Assembly (NCBI GenBank): GCA_040881665.1
Contig: JBBECT010000004.1
Coordinates: 444,303-508,302 of the forward strand
Source of the DNA: Actinomycetota bacterium
GTDB lineage: Bacteria > Actinomycetota > UBA4738 > HRBIN12
Reading direction: 5' to 3'
DNA: 64,000 bases
Shown here one piece after another: positions 26,943 through 35,504 of the stretch. Positions within the stretch are counted from its first letter, which is position 1, and each line of letters begins with the position of its first letter. The notes under the pieces are model-generated. The model was not told the origin of the DNA. It saw only the letters and a list, made by a program, of their open reading frames with translations, and searched no databases. The translations under genes and the position numbers were made by a program.

Positions 26943-27629
26943 ATGTCTGAGCAGGACGAACAGCCGCGTATCAAGGTCCAGACCGATGGTCCCTACCTCG
27001 TGTCCGGATCCGTCCGGCTGACCCGAACCGCGATCGAGGAGACCGATCACGGGGAGCCGGTCTCCTGGGAAGACGATGAGGACGTGGAGGGGACTCGACC
27101 TCGCTACGCCCTGTGTCGTTGTGGCCGATCGTCGAACAAGCCGTTCTGCGACGGAACGCACAAGACGTGGGACTTCAACGGGTCGGAGACGGCAGATCGA
27201 ACGCCGCGGGAGGCACGGATCCGCACGTTCCGCGGCAAGGGCGTGACGATGACCGACGATCGTTCGGTGTGCGACCACTCCGGCTTCTGCGGGGACCGCG
27301 AGACCGACGTGTGGCACATGATCCGCCACACCGCCGACCCCGAGGTCCGGGAGCGGCTGATCGGCATGGTGCGCCGCTGTCCGAGCGGGCGCCTGGCCGT
27401 TGCGCCGCCCGACGGGAAGGGGAGCGACCTCGAGCCGACGTTCGATCCGTCCGTCGCCGTGGTCTGCGATGGGCCGCTCTGGGTGCGGGGCGAGGTCGAG
27501 GTCGTGAGCGCCGACGGCCAGACCTACGAGGTTCGCAACCGGGTCACGTTGTGCCGCTGCGGCGAGTCGTCGAACAAGCCGCTGTGCGACGGAACCCACC
27601 GCGAGAACGGCTTCCGCGACCCCGGGTAG
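26943..27629 (+). CDS. Double CDGSH iron-sulfur protein with a central Fe-S-like segment
   Basis: The 228-residue protein has two CDGSH-type [2Fe-2S] sites: CRCGRSSNKPFCDGTH (about residues 58-73) and CRCGESSNKPLCDGTH (near residue 205), each with the C-x-C-x7-8-C-x3-H ligands. Between them lies a cysteine-containing region (VCDHSGFCGDRETD, then MVRRCPSGRL) resembling the Fer4_19 'divergent 4Fe-4S mono-cluster' found with CDGSH domains. The start is ATG 26943. Electron transfer or iron handling is likely; the partner is unknown. Confidence 0.88.
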   Translation: MSEQDEQPRIKVQTDGPYLVSGSVRLTRTAIEETDHGEPVSWEDDEDVEGTRPRYALCRCGRSSNKPFCDGTHKTWDFNGSETADRTPREARIRTFRGKGVTMTDDRSVCDHSGFCGDRETDVWHMIRHTADPEVRERLIGMVRRCPSGRLAVAPPDGKGSDLEPTFDPSVAVVCDGPLWVRGEVEVVSADGQTYEVRNRVTLCRCGESSNKPLCDGTHRENGFRDPG

Positions 27630-27636
27630 GGGTTCT

Positions 27637-27735
27637 GCAGGGTCGAACGGCGTACTAGTACTGCGTACTAGCTTCCGGACCGGCCCCGCAGGGTCGAACG
27701 GCGTACTAGTACCGCGTACGAGCTTCCGGAACGGT
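27637..27735 (+). repeat. Tandem 51-bp direct repeat carrying GTACTAG elements
   Basis: Two copies of a 51-bp unit start at 27637 and 27688, each beginning GCAGGGTCGAACGGCGTACT. Within each, GTACTAG and a second GTACTAG or GTACGAG are spaced by 13 bases (27652/27665 and 27703/27716). The same heptamer at the same spacing occurs at 829-861. The array lies in front of the acyl-CoA ligase gene. Confidence 0.7.
27652..27722 (+). promoter_or_regulatory. Candidate operator array upstream of the acyl-CoA ligase
   Basis: Each 51-bp unit holds the palindrome GTACTAGTAC and a second half-site 13 bases on. The array ends 66 bases before the acyl-CoA ligase start at 27788, a suitable place for promoter control. 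That the TetR protein of 48-647 binds here is inference, based on the shared heptamer and spacing. Confidence 0.5.
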
Positions 27736-27787
27736 GTCCGGGTCGATGCGTTGCCGGGCCCATCGAGACGTGGAAGTATCCCCGGCC

Positions 27788-29509
27788 ATGCAGGATCGGC
27801 CATGGCTCGAGCACTACCCGCCCGACGTGCCGAAGACCCTCGCGCCGTTCCCCGCGCGTTCGCTCTTCTCCCTGCTGGAGGACTCCGCGCGTCGCCATCC
27901 CGACCGGCCCGCGACCGCCTTCTTCGGCAAGCACCTGACCTACGAGCAGTTGCTCGGGCGCGTGGAGCGATTCTCGGCCGTGCTCGCAGGCCTCGGCATC
28001 CGGCAAGGTGATCGGGTCGCGCTCGTCCTGCCGAACTGTCCGCAATACGTGATCGCCTACTACGCCACCGCCCGCATCGGCGCCGTCGTCGTCGGCAACA
28101 ACCCGCTCTACACGCCGCGGGAGCTGGCGTTCCAGCTTTCGGACGCCGGCGTGAAGGCGACGGTCGTGCTCGAGCAGCTGTACCCGCTGCTCAGCAAGGC
28201 GCAGCAGGAAGGTGCCGAGACCGGACCGGTGATCGTCGCGAAGCTGAACGAGGAGATGCGGTTCCCGCTCAACCTGCTCGCGCCGATCAAGTTCCGCAGG
28301 GACGCGAAGGCCGAGGGGAACCCGTGGCCTCCCGTTCCTCGCGATGCGGACATCACGTGGTGGCGCGACGCCGTCAGCGCCGCGGGTGCGACCCCGCCGG
28401 TCGCGACCGTCGACGCAGCCACCGAGCCGGCCGGGTTCATCTACACGGGAGGAACGACGGGTCCGGCGAAGGCTGCGATGCTGTCGCACGCGAACCTCGT
28501 GGCGAATGCGATGCAGGGCCAGGCCTGGTTCCCCGATATCCGCGACGGGCACGAGGGCATGATGTGCATCCTCCCGTTCTTCCACTCGTTCGGGATGCTC
28601 GCCATGAACGTCGGGGTGATCTCGGCGATGAAGCTGATCATGGTGCCGCGCTTCGAGCTGCACATGGTCCTGAAGGAGATCGCCAAGGAGAAGCCGACCT
28701 ACCTGCCTGGCGTGCCGCGCCTCTACATCCAGATCAACGAAGCGGAGGAGTCGCGCAAGTACGATCTGCGGTCCGTCACCGCTTGCGTGTCCGGGGCCGC
28801 CCCGCTCCCGATGGCGGTCGCGCGGAGGTTCAAGGAGGTCACCGGTGGCGCGGAGGTCGTCGAGGGCTACGGCTTGACCGAGTGTTCGCCGGTCACCCAC
28901 GCGAACCCGTTCAACGGCACACGCAAGGAGGGGTCGATCGGCATGCCGGTCCCCGACACCGAGTGCAAGATCGTCGATCTCGAGAACCCCGACAAGATCC
29001 AAGCTGTCGGCGAACCCGGCGAGCTGTGCATCCGGGGCCCGCAGGTGATGCTGGGCTATTGGAACCGTCCCGAGGAGAGCGCGCTCGCGGTTCGTAACGG
29101 CTGGTTCCACACCGGTGACGTCGCGGTGATGGATGCCGACGGGTACTTCTCGATCGTCGACCGGTTGAAGGACATGATCTTGGTGAGCGGCTTCAACGTG
29201 TATCCCACCGAGATCGAAGAGGTGCTGTTCCGCCATCAGAAGATCCTCAAGGCATGCGTGGTCGGGGTTCCCGACGAGAAGACCGGCGAGGCCGTCAAGG
29301 CCTTCGTCGTTCTCAAGCCCGGCGAGCACATCACGGCCGACGATCTCGTCGAGTGGTGCCGTGACCCCTCCGGAGGAGGCCTGACCCGCTACCGCGTTCC
29401 CAAGCAGATCGAGTTCCGCGACTCCCTCCCCGAGACCCTCGTCGGCAAGGTCTTGCGCCGAGTGCTGCTCGAAGAGGAACGCAAGAAGCAGGAAGTCACC
29501 CGTCGATGA
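27788..29509 (+). CDS. AMP-dependent long-chain acyl-CoA ligase
   Basis: The 573-residue protein activates fatty acids with ATP and CoA. Motifs: phosphate-binding loop FIYTGGTTGPAKAAMLSH (about residue 217), GYGLTECSPVTH, GNP-like GWFHTGDVAVMDADGYFSIVDRLKDMI, and the C-terminal lysine region LPETLVGKVLRR. The start is ATG 27788 (MQDRPWLEHYP). It resembles FadD-type ligases in HHAR-like PFFHSFGMLA. The following Sap-type gene overlaps its stop by four bases. GTACTAG repeats lie upstream. Confidence 0.94.
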   Translation: MQDRPWLEHYPPDVPKTLAPFPARSLFSLLEDSARRHPDRPATAFFGKHLTYEQLLGRVERFSAVLAGLGIRQGDRVALVLPNCPQYVIAYYATARIGAVVVGNNPLYTPRELAFQLSDAGVKATVVLEQLYPLLSKAQQEGAETGPVIVAKLNEEMRFPLNLLAPIKFRRDAKAEGNPWPPVPRDADITWWRDAVSAAGATPPVATVDAATEPAGFIYTGGTTGPAKAAMLSHANLVANAMQGQAWFPDIRDGHEGMMCILPFFHSFGMLAMNVGVISAMKLIMVPRFELHMVLKEIAKEKPTYLPGVPRLYIQINEAEESRKYDLRSVTACVSGAAPLPMAVARRFKEVTGGAEVVEGYGLTECSPVTHANPFNGTRKEGSIGMPVPDTECKIVDLENPDKIQAVGEPGELCIRGPQVMLGYWNRPEESALAVRNGWFHTGDVAVMDADGYFSIVDRLKDMILVSGFNVYPTEIEEVLFRHQKILKACVVGVPDEKTGEAVKAFVVLKPGEHITADDLVEWCRDPSGGGLTRYRVPKQIEFRDSLPETLVGKVLRRVLLEEERKKQEVTRR

Positions 29510-30177
29510 CGCAGGCGATCGGCGAGCTGCTGCCGCTCGCGATCGGGGTGGCGATCAGTCCTGTACCGGTGATCGCCGTGATCTTGATGCTGTTCTCCGG
29601 CCGGGCTCGCGCCAACAGTCTCTCGTTCTTGCTCGGATGGCTGATCGGGATCGGCGGCGGGTGCTCGGTCCTCGTCGTGATCGCTTCGACCCAGGACCTG
29701 ACGGCGGGCGGCGAACCGTCGAAGATCGTGTCGTGGGTGAAGATCTTCCTCGGTGTGCTGCTCTTGGCGCTCGCCGTGCATCAGTGGCGCTCACGGCCCG
29801 CGCCCGGCGCCGAGGCACCGATGCCGTCGTGGATGCGCCGGATCGATTCGCTCCGGCCCGTCGCCTCGATCGTGATGGGGCTGTTGCTCTCGATCGCCAA
29901 TCCGAAGAACCTGCTGCTGATCGTGGCGGCCGCCCTGTCGATCGCGCAGGCGGATCTATCGGGGGGTTCCACGAGCGTTGTCGTGCTCGTGTTCTCCTTG
30001 CTCGCCGGGTGCACGGTTCTGATCCCCACCCTCGCCTATCTGTTCGCGGGTGGGCGCGTGCAGCCGGGCCTTGGCCGGATGAAGGTGTGGCTCGCAGCCA
30101 ACGACGCCACGTTGATGGCGGTGCTGCTCCTGGTCCTCGGTGTCACCGTGGTGGGCAAGGGCATCCAGGGCTTGTAG
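29506..30177 (+). CDS. GAP/Sap-family membrane protein
   Basis: The 223-residue protein has six predicted membrane helices and matches the Sap (sulfolipid-1-addressing protein, 'GAP family') group: IGVAISPVPVIAVILMLFS at the N-terminus, then LGWLIGIGGGCSVLVVI, and ANPKNLLLIVAAALSIAQA. Related proteins in mycobacteria help move lipids across the membrane, and this family is often next to acyl-CoA ligases, as here (four-base overlap). The gene ends 8 bases before the left direct repeat of the island. Confidence 0.85.
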   Translation: MTQAIGELLPLAIGVAISPVPVIAVILMLFSGRARANSLSFLLGWLIGIGGGCSVLVVIASTQDLTAGGEPSKIVSWVKIFLGVLLLALAVHQWRSRPAPGAEAPMPSWMRRIDSLRPVASIVMGLLLSIANPKNLLLIVAAALSIAQADLSGGSTSVVVLVFSLLAGCTVLIPTLAYLFAGGRVQPGLGRMKVWLAANDATLMAVLLLVLGVTVVGKGIQGL

Positions 30178-30185
30178 CAAGGCCG

Positions 30186-30199
30186 CCCGCCGGCTTGAC
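30186..30199 (+). repeat. Direct repeat, left copy, flanking the island
   Basis: CCCGCCGGCTTGAC directly abuts the left terminal inverted repeat. The right copy at 38448-38461 differs at one position. This is the pattern of a target-site duplication. Confidence 0.75.
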
Positions 30200-30242
30200 G
30201 GGAACACAGATAGTAGGCAAGAAACGCCCCTACCCGTGGACA
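30200..30242 (+). repeat. Left terminal inverted repeat of the island (43 bp)
   Basis: The sequence begins GGGAACACAGATAGTAGGCA and ends CCCCTACCCGTGGACA. All 43 bases match the reverse complement of 38405-38447 exactly. Similarity stops at the inner edge. Confidence 0.95.
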
Positions 30243-30282
30243 TCACCTTGAGGAGATCGACTCTTGGCTCCCCTCGAGCGGG

Positions 30283-30309
30283 AAACCCCCTACCGTGGCA
30301 CGGCTTGAC
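30283..30309 (+). repeat. Subterminal partial copy of island-end sequence
   Basis: AAACCCCCTACCGTGG resembles the inner part of the terminal repeat (AAACGCCCCTACCCGTGG) with two gaps, and is followed by GGCTTGAC, the core of the flanking direct repeat. It lies about 40 bases inside the left end and could be a transposase binding site or a relic end. Confidence 0.4.
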
Positions 30310-30345
30310 TTCGGAGAATGAGGATGGAAGTTTTCTGGCAGTCCC

Positions 30346-30570
30346 ATGAGAAGCGCACGTTGGTTCCTCGCCCTGTCCTGGCTGCTGTGGGTGTTCGCGG
30401 CCACCCGCCTCATCGCAGCTATCCGGATGCTGGTCGAGGGCTACTACGACGTGGCGATTTTCGAGCTGCTGTTCCTCGCGGCGTTCATCAGCTTCGCCCT
30501 CATGGCCCGAAGGGCCTGGGCGGCCCGTGTAGCGGCCCACTTCGCCCAGATGCGCCGGGACCCCACCTAG
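30346..30570 (+). CDS. Small two-helix membrane protein (74 aa)
   Basis: The 74 residues form two membrane helices (about residues 5-28, with WFLALSWLLWVFAATRLIAA, and 34-54, with AIFELLFLAAFISFALMA) and a basic tail. I do not recognise it. It starts at ATG 30346 without a strong ribosome-binding site and is the first reading frame inside the left end of the island. It is probably real because the hydrophobic pattern is clear, but it could be spurious. Confidence 0.4.
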   Translation: MRSARWFLALSWLLWVFAATRLIAAIRMLVEGYYDVAIFELLFLAAFISFALMARRAWAARVAAHFAQMRRDPT

Positions 30571-30929
30571 CAGGGCCGGAGGCGCGACAGCGAACGAGCC
30601 ATCGACCTGCCAAGTGCAGCCGAACTCGTCTGGGACGAGTCGGTTCAGGCTTTCGACGAGACCGAGCATGAGGAGTGATAGGGGTTCGGCGTTCGGGGTT
30701 CGCTCTGTCCGTAATCGCGGTTGCGATCCGGAGTCTGCTGCACCTCCAGTGGTCCCGCACTTGAGCTGCCCCGAAGGGAAGTGCGCCGACACGCGGCGTC
30801 ATCCAGACGCGCATCAGCTCGGGCCCGGCTGCTTCGAACGAGATGGATACGCCACTACCCGCTGTGAGGAAACTCGTGCCGATCGGTTTGCCTCACCCAT
30901 CGGACAATCGAAAAGCTGCCTCGATAGAT
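30571..30929. other. Island stretch without a recognised gene
   Basis: About 360 bases between the small membrane protein and the TPR-PIN gene (minus strand). Reading frames up to 110 codons exist but show no family pattern and no good start sites. Any terminator for the TPR-PIN gene should lie here; I see no clear hairpin. Confidence 0.4.
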
Positions 30930-33900
30930 TCAGGTCTCGTCCGTAAGTACCTTGCGCAGGATGATTAGGCGATCCTCCTCTCGGAGTTCGGCAATCAATC
31001 GCACTACTTCTGCCGCGGCGACCGGGCGAGGCAACTCCGACGTGAGGAGCGTGAAAACATAGGATCCCAATTCGCCCAAGGGATCGGTACGTCCGAAGTC
31101 GCTCCCAACCACCCTGGCTTGCTGCAAGAGCTGGGGGAAGAGGTCAGCTGACCATCCATTCAGCCAGAGGGCGAACGACATGATTCGTGCGGCTGCTTCC
31201 TCCCACGCTTCGTCACTTGCGGCAGCCAGGGCGATACCACGCAGCGCGGCTGTCACCCACAGAATTTCAGTCTCGGGCCGGGCCTGCGCACATGTGAGCA
31301 GAATCTGCCGGAACGCCGAAAACCCAGAGACAAAGCTCTCCCAGAACGTCGGTCGATTGAGCTGCATGAGGCCGGGACCGGAATTCCAGTAGCCGGTCTC
31401 GCCTAGTGCCACTACTTCGTCTGCAGTGGGAAGCAGGTCGATAGCCCAATTCTCCAAAAGTAGCTGCCGCAAAGAGTCAACGGTTCCCTGATCGGCTCTG
31501 TTCTCCTGCTGGAGAACCTGCACGAGAGATGGCAAACTGAAGACTGCAACTCCTTCAGACTCCGCAAGACGCTGCATGCCTACGTCATCCGAAAGGAGAG
31601 GTAGCCCCCTGTGCCTAGCCAGTTCCAAGGAGCCGACCCATGGTGCAATGCGCTCGGCCTGCTCATGAGTGAGTTCAGGTCTTCCGGGTGGGAGATTGCT
31701 TTGCGGAACGTCGAGCGATGACGCCGTTTCGGCTATCCAATCGGCGCGCGCAGCAAGGCTGTCCGCCATATCTTGCTCAATCTCGATCGTGATCAGTCGA
31801 TCCGTTTCAATGTCCCAAGCCAGACTCGTGGTGCTCCTGCTTTGAAGAGCGACCCGCCCATTCCGAATGTCGAGAACCGCAGCCGGATGCATCGTCATGG
31901 TCCGGAATGATCCCTGGACCAGCCGCATCAACTGAGGCTGGAGCGAAATCGTCGCCAACGCGCTGACATCGAGTACGCACTCCCCATCGAGGGCGTTGCG
32001 CGCGGCTTCGCATTCGAGTTGGCGCGAGTCCGCCTCAGGCCGGAGAATAGGCATCACTCCAGCACCGCGTCGAATTAGCACCTCCGTGTACGTCCGGCCT
32101 GATAGCAGTGCCAGGACCCCTTGAGGGTGCCCATCCGCAAGCACCTTCTTGACGCCCTCTGTGAGGGCGGCAACCCCAGGCTCCAACCGCTCTCGGAGCT
32201 GCGGGACAAGCTCATCCACCGAGCCGAACTCGAGCCTTTCGAAGTAGGAGCTGGCTGGGAACCTATCGATGAAGGCTGCGGTCAGCCGGTGGAGATGGCT
32301 GACCAGTGACGCATCCAGCTGGATCTCGCCCGATTTTTCGTACGCAACCATAAGAGCGGCTGAGCAGATCACCTCATCTTCCTCGTAGTCCCAACCAAGC
32401 TCGACGCATCGAGCCACCAGCTGTTCATCTGCCTCCATCTCCCTGAGCAATGAGAGCAGCAGAAGCGCATGGTCGCGCGACGGGGGCACAAGCTCGTGAT
32501 CAGATCTCAGCACGTCCACCGCGTCGGGAATCCGACCAACGTTGTTTAGGCCGACTAGGAGAGCCCACGTTAGGGAGGGATCGCCCTTCTCTTCGGCGAG
32601 GAATGCGGTTGCGTGCGAAACGACTTGACCCCAGTGGCCCAGTTGTGCAGCGATCTCGACGCGCAACCTCTGAAGCTCGAGCCACTGAAAGGTTCCTCCG
32701 GGAACCAAAGCCAGAGCTGCGTCAGCCTCTTCTCGGGCTCGCTCGGTGTCTCCATTCTGGAGAGCCGTTTCTACAATGCGAACCAAAGCCCCTGCATCTT
32801 GAAATCGATTGAACTCGCGATGGAGCGTGGCTACTGAGTCCTCGATGCGCCCAGCCTTCGCCTCAGTCATCGCAAGTAATTCCATCCCATGTCTGGAGCG
32901 ATCGGGTCGCAGACGCTGAATCGCGGAATCGTATAGCCCCCGGGTCATCTCAGACATGGCGACACAGCGTTCGGCAACCTCACGTTCATCTGCGCGGAGC
33001 TCCTCAAGGCGCGGCAGCGGCCATTCGCCAACGCTTCCGAGCGATAGCAAGGCAGTACCCAGCTCGTCCGCGTTGCTAGCAAGACGACTGCATGTCAAGT
33101 ACCTGTCGCGTGCGGTGGCGGAGTCGTCATTGCGCTCGGCAATCAACCCCTCAACGTGGCACCGTTCGAACTCACTAGTGAGAAGAGGTGCCAATTCACT
33201 GGCGACGTCGAAGCGCCCATTGGCAGTAGCAGCAGCGATCACCACTGGCATCACTTCCTGCGACTTGGCTTCCTCTGCAGTCGCCTCCCCGGCGGGCTGT
33301 TGTCGTCCTAGTTTCATGGCTAGGCCGAAGTCATGAATGAGAATCGCCGCTCGACACGCCAAACTCACCGCTTCATCGCTTGGGCCTTCCCACTCGCGCC
33401 GAAGATCGCGGCAGACCCGAAGTTCAGACATTCCCTCGCGCCAGTCCTGAACTGCGTTGGGTGTGCGTCCCTCCTGGATCCGGGACAAGAGAGCTCTAGC
33501 CAGCGTCAGATGCGCAGTTGTGATCTGCGAGTCCCGCTGTAGCCTCTCCCGACATGTGGTGATGCATTCGTCCCACCGGCGATCCAGGAGCTCGGCTTGA
33601 GCCTTGACACCAAGCGCAAAGTCAGCGTCTGGGTGCCCAGTCTCTTTGAGCCTGTGCGACACGTCCGCAACCAAACCCCAGTCTCCGCTGCGGAAACCCT
33701 CGTACAAGTCAAGGAGATCATCGCCGCCCGCGTTGCGAGCCCCATCCGCAAACTCTTGTGCGAGGCCCTCGTTCTCGGCCGCCATCGCTCCCAGCGCGGC
33801 CCTCACATACCAGCGAGCGGCATTCGGAGCGCCTGTTTCGATGGCGAGCTGGAATGCGCGAGCCGCGGCCTCAGTGTGGCCGTGGCCGAAGGCGACTTCG

Positions 33901-34559
33901 CCGAGACACAGCCAAGCGTTGGAGGCGGAGGTATCAAGCCAATTGGCGGGCTGCTCGAGGAGAGCCAGCACGGCTTTTGATACTCCGCGCTCGTCAAGGA
34001 CCAATGCGTGCAGTAGCCGCCGTGCCCCCGCTCCATCAAGCTCGGCGTATTGTCGAACTTCTCGGCGGGAGTTTGGCGGAAGTTGTCTGACTAGCTCGGA
34101 GAACACCTCCTCACGAATCGTGTTGGCGACCCCCCATTGCCCGGGCTGGTGACCGAGTTCGTCGATCCGATTCGTGATGCGATCCGTGGCCACGGACACC
34201 GCTGAACTCGGATCCAAAGCTGACATGAATTCCGAGAGCAAGAAAGGAAGTGCCTCGTCGGCAACCCGTATTCGCGCTTCGCGGGTAGCGCTTCGTGGCC
34301 TAAACTTCGGCGTGAGCGCCTCCGCTAGGCCATTTCTCAGCTCCTCACCGTCTGCCTCCGTCCCGCGCGCCAGCAGCGCAAAGGTTCTCTCATCGCGAAG
34401 GAAGGCTCTGACGCGGCGCGCCTTGAGGCCCCTAACCCGTCGGGATGTCCGTCGCGCGAGCTTTCGCTCCCAGCCAGGCTGCAAGCGCTTCTGGGCCTCC
34501 TCGCCAAGGAGGGCGGCGACAGATTCAAGGAGCCACAAGGCGATCAGCGGGAGAGCCAC
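30930..34559 (-). CDS. Large TPR protein with C-terminal PIN-like domain
   Basis: This 1209-residue protein starts at GTG 34559. An N-terminal hydrophobic segment and basic region (1-55) precede a helical region. From about 210 to 690 it consists of TPR-like helix pairs (for example AAARAFQLAIETGAPNAARW and EEADAALALVPGG). Residues about 855-1015 resemble a PIN ribonuclease domain: VLDVSALATI (D864), SLELARHRGLPLLSDDVGMQ (E979, D991, D992) and RLAESEGVAVFSLPSL. A helical tail follows. PIN domains cut RNA; the TPR region is likely a sensor or scaffold. No homologue with a known role is recognised. It is divergent from the McrC-like gene with about 54 bases between. Confidence 0.75.
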   Translation of the reverse strand: MALPLIALWLLESVAALLGEEAQKRLQPGWERKLARRTSRRVRGLKARRVRAFLRDERTFALLARGTEADGEELRNGLAEALTPKFRPRSATREARIRVADEALPFLLSEFMSALDPSSAVSVATDRITNRIDELGHQPGQWGVANTIREEVFSELVRQLPPNSRREVRQYAELDGAGARRLLHALVLDERGVSKAVLALLEQPANWLDTSASNAWLCLGEVAFGHGHTEAAARAFQLAIETGAPNAARWYVRAALGAMAAENEGLAQEFADGARNAGGDDLLDLYEGFRSGDWGLVADVSHRLKETGHPDADFALGVKAQAELLDRRWDECITTCRERLQRDSQITTAHLTLARALLSRIQEGRTPNAVQDWREGMSELRVCRDLRREWEGPSDEAVSLACRAAILIHDFGLAMKLGRQQPAGEATAEEAKSQEVMPVVIAAATANGRFDVASELAPLLTSEFERCHVEGLIAERNDDSATARDRYLTCSRLASNADELGTALLSLGSVGEWPLPRLEELRADEREVAERCVAMSEMTRGLYDSAIQRLRPDRSRHGMELLAMTEAKAGRIEDSVATLHREFNRFQDAGALVRIVETALQNGDTERAREEADAALALVPGGTFQWLELQRLRVEIAAQLGHWGQVVSHATAFLAEEKGDPSLTWALLVGLNNVGRIPDAVDVLRSDHELVPPSRDHALLLLSLLREMEADEQLVARCVELGWDYEEDEVICSAALMVAYEKSGEIQLDASLVSHLHRLTAAFIDRFPASSYFERLEFGSVDELVPQLRERLEPGVAALTEGVKKVLADGHPQGVLALLSGRTYTEVLIRRGAGVMPILRPEADSRQLECEAARNALDGECVLDVSALATISLQPQLMRLVQGSFRTMTMHPAAVLDIRNGRVALQSRSTTSLAWDIETDRLITIEIEQDMADSLAARADWIAETASSLDVPQSNLPPGRPELTHEQAERIAPWVGSLELARHRGLPLLSDDVGMQRLAESEGVAVFSLPSLVQVLQQENRADQGTVDSLRQLLLENWAIDLLPTADEVVALGETGYWNSGPGLMQLNRPTFWESFVSGFSAFRQILLTCAQARPETEILWVTAALRGIALAAASDEAWEEAAARIMSFALWLNGWSADLFPQLLQQARVVGSDFGRTDPLGELGSYVFTLLTSELPRPVAAAEVVRLIAELREEDRLIILRKVLTDET

Positions 34560-34613
34560 TAACGGCTTTCTACCCGTATTCGCAGCGCGGCATCAAATGG
34601 AAGATCGAACCAG

Positions 34614-35084
34614 TTGTTCGAGCGGTTTGTCGGCCAGATCTTCATTGAATCGATGCCGCCCCACCTAGGGCAGGTGATTCTGCAGAGGACAGGAGCTCTT
34701 GGCTTTCGCCACCGCCCCGATGGAACTGTGGGCCGATGGGGCGCGATTCGCCCAGACATCGAGCTGCGTCGCGGTAGTCAGGTGCTGTCCGTGCTTGACA
34801 CCAAGTACAAGAAAACGTCGGAGGGGTCCCTCAAGAACCCTGACTTCTATCAGGTTCTCTCCTACTGCGAAGCCGAATCCTCCAACCTTGGCGGGTTGAT
34901 TTACCCACGCTCCGAGTACGCCTCCGACGACGAGATCAGGATCCGCAATTCACCGATCAGGATGCATCGTTTCGCTATCAATCTGGCTGTCCCCAGCGCG
35001 GACCTCATCGCAGAGGCGGAAAGGCTGGTGATGAGAGTTGCGGACTGGGTCCGCCGGGAAGAGCGACTTGCCGAGTCAGCCTAG
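34614..35084 (+). CDS. McrC-type PD-(D/E)XK nuclease domain, stand-alone or truncated
   Basis: The 156-residue protein starts at TTG 34614 (an in-frame stop lies at 34560, so it cannot extend further). It matches only the C-terminal nuclease part of McrC: LFERFVGQIF at the start, then RPDIELRRGSQVLSVLDTKYKK with D48, D62 and K64 as the catalytic set. The roughly 230 N-terminal residues of a full McrC and the McrB GTPase are both missing. It is either a trimmed relic or a nuclease reused by this island. The catalytic residues are intact, which favours function. Confidence 0.7.
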   Translation: MFERFVGQIFIESMPPHLGQVILQRTGALGFRHRPDGTVGRWGAIRPDIELRRGSQVLSVLDTKYKKTSEGSLKNPDFYQVLSYCEAESSNLGGLIYPRSEYASDDEIRIRNSPIRMHRFAINLAVPSADLIAEAERLVMRVADWVRREERLAESA

Positions 35085-35162
35085 CTGTGATGGGCCTTGT
35101 AGTCCGCAGCCGGTCCGCTCGATTGATCCACAGAGAGACAAGCTTCGCGTGCTGCTTCATCC

Positions 35163-35504
35163 CTAGGTGCTTCCATCAATGGCAGAAGCGATGTCGTTGG
35201 CGCCAGCCGACAGAGCAGCCACACCGAGGAACCCAAGCGCCAATACGAGGTATCGGTTTGATTTGTCGAGATCCTTCAATGCTGCCGCAAGCTTGGCCAA
35301 TGCTTCAAACGATGGCCCTGCATCTGCCTGCTCAGCGAAACCAGATTCGGTCTTCTCCTTTGCAAGAGTAGCGCCCCTCTTGGCCGCAGCTCGCGCATCC
35401 AGCTGCAGCCGAACATCCAAGACCGCATAAGCGACGCCGATCACGATGCAGACTACGGCGCCGGCAATCGCTGCATAGGTGATGGCCTGCGTGATTGAAT
35501 CCAT
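35163..35504 (-). CDS. Two-helix membrane protein of the protease operon
   Basis: The 113-residue protein has a helix at about residues 8-30 (ITYAAIAGAVVCIVIGVAYAV), a central charged region of coiled-coil type (AAAKRGATLAKEKTES and KLAAALKDLDKSNR), and a second helix at 84-105 (YLVLALGFLGVAALSA). Both helices in one short chain suggest a small membrane effector or anchor. It begins one base after the stop of the 71-residue gene, so it is the third gene of the protease operon. Family not recognised. Confidence 0.6.
   Translation of the reverse strand: MDSITQAITYAAIAGAVVCIVIGVAYAVLDVRLQLDARAAAKRGATLAKEKTESGFAEQADAGPSFEALAKLAAALKDLDKSNRYLVLALGFLGVAALSAGANDIASAIDGST

Noticed and set aside
30614-30946. 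110-codon plus-strand frame inside the island
   Set aside because: No family pattern, no ribosome-binding site and composition like a random GC-rich frame.
34614-35084. Complete McrBC restriction system
   Set aside because: No McrB AAA+ GTPase is present and the McrC N-terminal half is missing; only the nuclease domain can be claimed.
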